DNA of 8,227 nucleotides from Prochlorococcus marinus str. MIT 9215 (lineage in GTDB: Bacteria > Cyanobacteriota > Cyanobacteriia > PCC-6307 > Cyanobiaceae). Both the position numbers and the translations under genes were made by a program. The notes beneath the pieces were generated by a model. The model worked only from the letters and a program-made list of their open reading frames with translations. It did no database searches and was not told where the DNA came from. This document shows, in pieces, positions 4,940 through 8,227 of the stretch. The stretch lies in contig CATBLW010000067.1 of NCBI GenBank assembly GCA_949486985.1, positions 1-8,227 of the forward strand, read 5' to 3'. Each line of letters begins with the position of its first letter. Position 1 is the stretch's first letter.

Positions 4940-5188
4940 TTAGTTGTTGAAGGGGTTGAAATATGGGCGGGCAGGAGTGTCACCGCTGGGATTTTCTATC
5001 TTGGTGTTGCAGGTGATTGAGCCATCGGCTGCTTCGATGCAGTCGGTTGGTACAACTTTGCTGTTTTTACCTGTACGGCTATTGGGTCCGAGCAGCCAGC
5101 CTTCTGACTGTGCCTTCAGCATTGGTGGAGCAGCTAATTGCAAGCTGGTGATCACTCCTAGGCAGGCCATTACTGAAGACAATTTCAT
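4940..5188 (-). CDS. Small secreted protein of unknown function
   Basis: An 82-residue protein with an N-terminal signal peptide: MKLSSVMACLGVITSLQLAA, then a likely cleavage after LKA at residue 26. This leaves a mature peptide of about 56 residues with two cysteines (Cys50, Cys60) that could form a disulfide after export. The mature part contains GWLLGPNSRTGKNSKVVPTDC, with the polar, Pro-rich end TPARPYFNPFNN. The frame is open far upstream (to 5521), but that overlaps the neighbouring gene, so the ATG at 5188 is chosen. The family is unfamiliar apart from resembling small conserved picocyanobacterial proteins. It follows the 106-residue gene by 34 bases on the same strand and is probably co-transcribed. 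No strong Shine-Dalgarno is seen. Confidence 0.8.
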   Translation of the reverse strand: MKLSSVMACLGVITSLQLAAPPMLKAQSEGWLLGPNSRTGKNSKVVPTDCIEAADGSITCNTKIENPSGDTPARPYFNPFNN

Positions 5189-5222
5189 GATCGAGCTGTG
5201 ATTAGCCCTACTTTGCCTGGCC

Positions 5223-5543
5223 TTAAGCTTCGCTGCCGCAGTCATCACGGATTTCTTGCAGTAACAGGTCCAGTTGGCCGAATGGGTCGGCATTGTTGCC
5301 GTTCTGTGAAGCAGCTCCAGGTGTTCCAGCCCACTCGGCTTCGATAGCACAAAGGCGTGCTGCAACAAAAGGCATCCCGCCTTGGCGGTGCTCCCTTTCA
5401 AGAACTTCAAGCAGGGCTGGCATGCGCGTGGAAACGGCTTTAAGGCTGCGGCGTAGGTCGGCTTGGGTACGACCCTGATGCTTGAGCCAATCTTTGAGCA
5501 GCACGGCAAGTTCTTCTTCAACTTGCTCAGACCAAATCGACAT
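5223..5543 (-). CDS. Conserved cyanobacterial protein of unknown function (106 residues)
   Basis: A soluble, mostly helical protein starting MSIWSEQVEEELAVLLKDWL. A central HQGRTQADLRRSLKAVSTRM resembles the helix spacing of an XRE-type helix-turn-helix, but this is only a pattern similarity. The segment EVLEREHRQGGMPFVAARLC, then AIEAEW, a low-complexity Gly/Ala/Asn linker (about 73-86) and DPFGQLDLLLQEIRDDC complete it. The start ATG (5543-5541) shares one base with the TGA of the upstream DUF1232 gene (TGATG), a usual sign of translational coupling. This decides the start over an in-frame ATG at 5621. The tight link to the YkvA-like gene suggests a shared job that cannot be named. Confidence 0.8.
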   Translation of the reverse strand: MSIWSEQVEEELAVLLKDWLKHQGRTQADLRRSLKAVSTRMPALLEVLEREHRQGGMPFVAARLCAIEAEWAGTPGAASQNGNNADPFGQLDLLLQEIRDDCGSEA

Positions 5544-5914
5544 CAGCGAGCGAGAGGAAACCATCTGTCTAGTTTGCGACGTGCACGTTCGCGAATTTGA
5601 GGAGTCATGTGATTGCTCCAAAGGCCGATGACGGCTGTTAGAGCCACAAGGTCGTCGCTAAAGCCTGCCACTGGAATCAGGTCTGGGACAAGATCTAAAG
5701 GCATCACCAAATAGGTGAGTGCGGCCAGAATTGTCAGCTTGGCTTGCGGAGGTGTAGACGCATCAAGAAGCATTTCCATGGCTTCTAACGTTGGCTGCGC
5801 AAGGGTGCGACCAGCCTGACGCAACACCTTCTGGATGATTCCTTCATCGATGACGGAACTATCAACCACAGTTGCGTCCACTGTGGTGTGCGTAGAGGTA
5901 GAGGCATCAACCAT
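5543..5914 (-). CDS. DUF1232 (YkvA-like) membrane-associated protein
   Basis: A 123-residue protein with the DUF1232 core at about residues 57-98. Its signature is YLVMPLDLVPDLIPVAGFSDD, here followed by LVALTAVIGLWS. The core is a short hydrophobic hairpin thought to associate with membranes; the family's role is not established. The N-terminal 20 residues are Thr/Val/Asp-rich and probably disordered. The C-terminal segment RERARRKLDRWFP is basic. The ATG at 5914 is the only good start. It lies 108 bases downstream of the sigma factor stop on the same strand and its stop overlaps the start of the next gene, so it may be read from the sigma promoter or its own. Confidence 0.9.
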   Translation of the reverse strand: MVDASTSTHTTVDATVVDSSVIDEGIIQKVLRQAGRTLAQPTLEAMEMLLDASTPPQAKLTILAALTYLVMPLDLVPDLIPVAGFSDDLVALTAVIGLWSNHMTPQIRERARRKLDRWFPLAR

Positions 5915-6022
5915 GGTTTTGGGAGATAGTCCTCAGATTATTTTGACTGATTTTGTGAGATTTGAGCAGAACTTCTAGTTCGAAAGTTGGTGTGGAATTC
6001 CGACCTTCGTTTGAGTTCTACC

Positions 6023-6949
6023 TCAGAAGCTGCATTCCACTAGGCCGCTCTGGATTCCAGTTTTGCGGAGTTTGCGTAGGGCTCGCTGTACAACCTGACG
6101 GCAGTATTCCCTGCTGCAGTTCATATGCCGGGCGACTTCAGCCAATGTTCGCCATTCGTTCGATCCATCCAGACCAAAGCGAAGGGTCACCACCTTTTTC
6201 TCTTTTGGTGTGAGGTTGGATTCTTTCAGTAAGGTCCAAACCGATGCTGAGCGCTCGGCGATTTCAGCGCGTTCCATCGGTGGCATCTCTTCACTGGGCA
6301 GCACATCGACAAGCTCAGATGGGTCTGATTTTGATTTGACAACGCCCTGCAAGCTCACGGTGATGCTGCGTAATTCACAAGCCAGAAGTTCGTCTACCTC
6401 TGCTTTCGGGAGTTTCATGTAGGCGGCAAGTTGATCAACACTTGGGGCGCTTCCATTGCTTTGCATTAGCCGAGCTTTTGCGGCTCTTAATTTGGTCAGC
6501 TTTTCGTTGACATTAACGGGAATTCTTATTGTTCTGCTCTGGGTGGATAGAGCACGGTTTAACCCTTGGCGAATCCACCAATAGGCATAGGTTGAGAAGC
6601 GGTGTCCACGGGTTGGATCATATTTTTCTACGGCTCTTGTTAGTCCCAGTGTGCCTTCTTGTATGAGGTCGAGGAGGTCTAATCCTTTGCCCTGGTAACG
6701 CTTGGCTAGATTGACAACAAGCCTTAAATTGGCTGTGATCATTTGGTTCTTGGCCTTCTCGCCTCGTCGAATGGTGAGACGTTCTTGATCAGAAAACTCA
6801 CATTCTGTGCCTGTTCCACCAGCGATTCGACAACGTTCAGTTATCTCAACCATGGCCTGTACTTTTCTACCTAAGGTGAGTTCCTGCTCAGGTGTTAAAA
6901 GTTGGTGACGCCCGATTTCACCGAGAAATGCACTTAAAGAACTTGCCAT
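6023..6949 (-). CDS. RNA polymerase sigma factor, sigma-70 family group 2 (RpoD-like)
   Basis: A 308-residue non-essential-type sigma factor that directs RNA polymerase to a subset of promoters. The regions run in order. Region 1.2 is at residues 4-33 (LSAFLGEIGRHQLLTPEQEL). Region 2 is at about 66-140, with NLRLVVNLAKRYQGKGLDLL in 2.1-2.2, DLIQEGTLGLTRAVEKYDP in 2.2-2.3, and FSTYAYWWIRQGLNRAL in 2.3-2.4. Region 3 is at about 145-222. Region 4 is at about 246-297, with LTPKEKKVVTLRFGLDG and a helix-turn-helix TLAEVARHMNCSREYCRQVV. No long region 1.1 is present, which separates it from the primary sigma and fits the group 2 factors of which marine picocyanobacteria have several. The start is the ATG at 6949; a weak GGG lies nearby. 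About 227 bases separate it from the divergent DUF2214 gene. Confidence 0.95.
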   Translation of the reverse strand: MASSLSAFLGEIGRHQLLTPEQELTLGRKVQAMVEITERCRIAGGTGTECEFSDQERLTIRRGEKAKNQMITANLRLVVNLAKRYQGKGLDLLDLIQEGTLGLTRAVEKYDPTRGHRFSTYAYWWIRQGLNRALSTQSRTIRIPVNVNEKLTKLRAAKARLMQSNGSAPSVDQLAAYMKLPKAEVDELLACELRSITVSLQGVVKSKSDPSELVDVLPSEEMPPMERAEIAERSASVWTLLKESNLTPKEKKVVTLRFGLDGSNEWRTLAEVARHMNCSREYCRQVVQRALRKLRKTGIQSGLVECSF

Positions 6950-6993
6950 CTTGCCCTTTTGTCTTTTTTGAAGCTAGGGGCAAAGCCTTTCCA

Positions 6994-7010
6994 TCCTTAA
7001 CGCGTAAGGA
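6994..7010. promoter_or_regulatory. Inverted repeat in the sigma factor upstream region
   Basis: TCCTTA (6994-6999) and TAAGGA (7005-7010) flank ACGCG, a perfect 6-base dyad 45-61 bases before the sigma factor start. On the minus strand it follows an AT-rich block (7018-7046) that is the likeliest promoter area, so it may lie in the leader RNA or act as an operator. No clean -10/-35 pair was identified. Confidence 0.35.
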
Positions 7011-7094
7011 AGACTACTGAATTTATTATTAATCCCTTATTCAAGAGTTTCTTTAGGTTGTGAGAGTTTTTTAGCCGGTTGGTTCTCTTTAATC

Positions 7095-7134
7095 ACGTTC
7101 TCGTGCGTCATTGGTACGTTCCTCGCTAACGTCG
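7095..7134. promoter_or_regulatory. Repeated ACGTTC motifs upstream of the DUF2214 gene
   Basis: ACGTTC occurs at 7095-7100 and 7116-7121, 21 bases apart or about two helical turns, each followed by TCG and, further on, a CGTC. This may be a pair of regulator sites in the sigma factor/DUF2214 divergent region. Support is limited to the repeat itself. Confidence 0.2.
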
Positions 7135-7176
7135 TCTCCACTTCTTCTCTATCCCTAGCCCCAGGGAGCTCTGCTT

Positions 7177-7647
7177 GTGCCTGAGATTGCCACAAATGCC
7201 GTTGTTGCTTACGTCCATTACCTCAGCTTCATGTTGTGTTTCGCGGCCTTGGCGATGGAGCGAAAGCTGTTGAAGCCAGATCCAAACCGTGGAGAAGCCA
7301 CGGCGATGGTTATTACAGACATCGTTTATGGCGTGGCTGGTTTGGCTTTATTAATCAGTGGATTGTTGAGGGGGTTGTATTTCGGCCAGGGCAGCGAGTT
7401 CTATACCCAAAATCCAATGTTTTGGGTAAAAATCGGCACCTTTGTTGTTGTTGGCCTGCTTTCTCTTTATCCAACGATCACCTATGTGCTCTGGATGATC
7501 CCTTTGCGAAAGGGCGAATTGCCTCAGGTGAGCCAAGCTCTGGTGTCCCGTCTTGGCTGGATGATCAATATTGAACTTGTCGGTTTCGCTTCCATTCCTT
7601 TGCTTGCAACCTTGATGGCACGGGGAGTTGGTTTGGCTTCTGCCTGA
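7177..7647 (+). CDS. DUF2214 family membrane protein
   Basis: A 156-residue integral membrane protein of unknown function with four predicted helices, at about residues 5-26, 46-66, 82-110 and 127-148. The conserved starting helix has AYVHYLSFMLCFAALAMER, with a histidine inside the membrane, and a second conserved block is DIVYGVAGLALLISGLLR followed by GLYFGQG. The GTG start at 7177 is chosen because GGGAG at 7163-7167 stands nine bases upstream; the next methionine lies inside helix one. It diverges from the sigma factor and is followed after five bases by the metalloprotease gene, so the two are probably one operon. Confidence 0.9.
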   Translation: MPEIATNAVVAYVHYLSFMLCFAALAMERKLLKPDPNRGEATAMVITDIVYGVAGLALLISGLLRGLYFGQGSEFYTQNPMFWVKIGTFVVVGLLSLYPTITYVLWMIPLRKGELPQVSQALVSRLGWMINIELVGFASIPLLATLMARGVGLASA

Positions 7648-7652
7648 ATCCA

Positions 7653-8227
7653 ATGGGACCAGATCCATGTCCACCGCCTCAGGAGGTGCGTCCATTAGCT
7701 GGCGCTCTTGAAGCCGTTCCTTGGTTTCAAGGCCCTGGCTATACAGCCAAGCTGGCCACGACAAAGTTTGGTTATCCAGTCCTGAGGAATTGGTGTGTTT
7801 GGGTTGAACCGGCTCCAGAGAATGCTGTTCGTGGTAATCGATGGCTAGAACGCTGGATTGATGCTGTTGATGCTGCCGTTCAGACATGGTCTGAAGTGGT
7901 TCCGTTAACGCGAGTGGCTGAGCCCGAGCGGGCGCATGTGCTTGTTTTTAGAAAACGACCGCCATTGCGACAGCTTGCCTCTGGTTGGCGAGCCAGCAAT
8001 GGCCGCAGCTTGTTAAAGCTCGTTGAGGTTCTGCAGCCAACAGGTTGGCAACAACAGCCGGGTTTGCAACAGCAGCCGAGTTTGCAACAGCAGCCGGGTT
8101 GGCAAAAACAGCCGAGGGTGAAGGTTTTGGTCTCGCCGGAATTGCGTGCAGCTGTATTGCAGGCAACTGCTTTGCATGAACTTGGCCATGCCTTTGGTTT
8201 ATGGGCACACAGCGATCAACCTGACGA
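7653..8227 (+). CDS. Metzincin-like zinc metalloprotease, 3' end missing
   Basis: The open frame from ATG 7653 runs off the right edge (191 codons visible). Near the end it has HELGHAFGLWAHSD, with H175, E176, H179, Gly182 and H186. This is the metzincin zinc-binding and catalytic helix with one extra residue before the third His (HExxHxxGxxxHS), as in many bacterial matrixin-like predicted peptidases. Upstream, WCVWVEPAPENAV, NRWLERWIDAVDAAVQTWSE and AHVLVFRKRPPL fit the beta-alpha-beta start of the catalytic domain. No signal peptide or propeptide cysteine switch is evident, so an intracellular location is likely. Five bases separate it from the DUF2214 stop; no clear Shine-Dalgarno is seen, which suggests coupled translation. 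The methionine-turn that should follow lies outside the window. Confidence 0.88.
   Translation, partial: MGPDPCPPPQEVRPLAGALEAVPWFQGPGYTAKLATTKFGYPVLRNWCVWVEPAPENAVRGNRWLERWIDAVDAAVQTWSEVVPLTRVAEPERAHVLVFRKRPPLRQLASGWRASNGRSLLKLVEVLQPTGWQQQPGLQQQPSLQQQPGWQKQPRVKVLVSPELRAAVLQATALHELGHAFGLWAHSDQPD
8043..8114 (+). repeat. Four 18-bp in-frame repeats encoding GWQQQP-type hexapeptides
   Basis: Units at 8043-8060, 8061-8078, 8079-8096 and 8097-8114 encode GWQQQP, GLQQQP, SLQQQP and GWQKQP. They lie inside the metalloprotease gene, between LLKLVEVLQPT and RVKVLVSPELR, about 20 codons before the HExxH helix. This is probably a surface loop between two strands. Being a multiple of three, the repeat can expand or contract without a frameshift. 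Confidence 0.95.

Noticed and set aside
5189..5521. N-terminal extension of the secreted-peptide frame up to 5521
   Set aside because: It overlaps the conserved 106-residue gene in another frame; the signal peptide begins at the ATG at 5188.
7351..7887. 178-codon minus-strand open frame
   Set aside because: Antisense shadow of the DUF2214 and metalloprotease genes, both supported by family motifs.

Overview
The window reads as chromosomal DNA from a marine picocyanobacterium: a low-light Prochlorococcus of the MIT9313/MIT9303 type, or a marine Synechococcus. This is inferred from the gene set: ndhL and a DUF3007 gene followed by trpA, a cyanobacterial AbrB-like regulator, a Nif11/cupin protein, and a group 2 sigma-70 factor. 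The base composition also looks fairly balanced by eye, and spacers of several hundred bases sit between genes. No phage genes, transposases or CRISPR arrays were seen.

Left part (1-3513). The 3' three quarters of pyrC (dihydroorotase) enters from the left edge. An intronless tRNA-Leu(UAA) follows on the minus strand. A tight plus-strand cluster comes next: ndhL (photosynthetic NDH-1 subunit L), a two-helix DUF3007 membrane protein with a TTG start, and trpA (tryptophan synthase alpha). trpA converges on a minus-strand cyAbrB regulator. Their spacer holds a 13-bp tandem repeat array and a strong bidirectional terminator. Divergent from the regulator is a small YciI-family protein.

Middle part (3514-4939). 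A 545-base spacer carries what looks like the remnant of a small minus-strand gene with a one-base frame break, plus several short direct and inverted repeats. After it comes a 184-residue protein joining an N-terminal Nif11-like domain to a C-terminal cupin. A second convergent spacer (4614-4939) is rich in structure: four hairpins, one with a 15-bp stem, and a 20-bp imperfect tandem repeat. It could encode a structured RNA or simply be an elaborate termination and repeat zone.

Right part (4940-8227). Four minus-strand genes, in transcription order, are a group 2 RNA polymerase sigma factor, a DUF1232 (YkvA-like) protein, a 106-residue cyanobacterial protein of unknown function whose start overlaps the DUF1232 stop by one base, and a small secreted peptide. 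Diverging from the sigma factor is a DUF2214 four-helix membrane protein with a GTG start. Close behind it is a metzincin-like zinc protease, cut by the right edge, with a fourfold 18-bp in-frame repeat just upstream of its HExxH motif.

Most genes are ordinary core or lineage-conserved genes. The observations most worth following up are the structured spacer at 4614-4939, the Nif11-cupin domain pairing, the possible decayed small gene at 3546-3664, and the repeat arrays, two of which share an AAAGGCTT core in convergent spacers.
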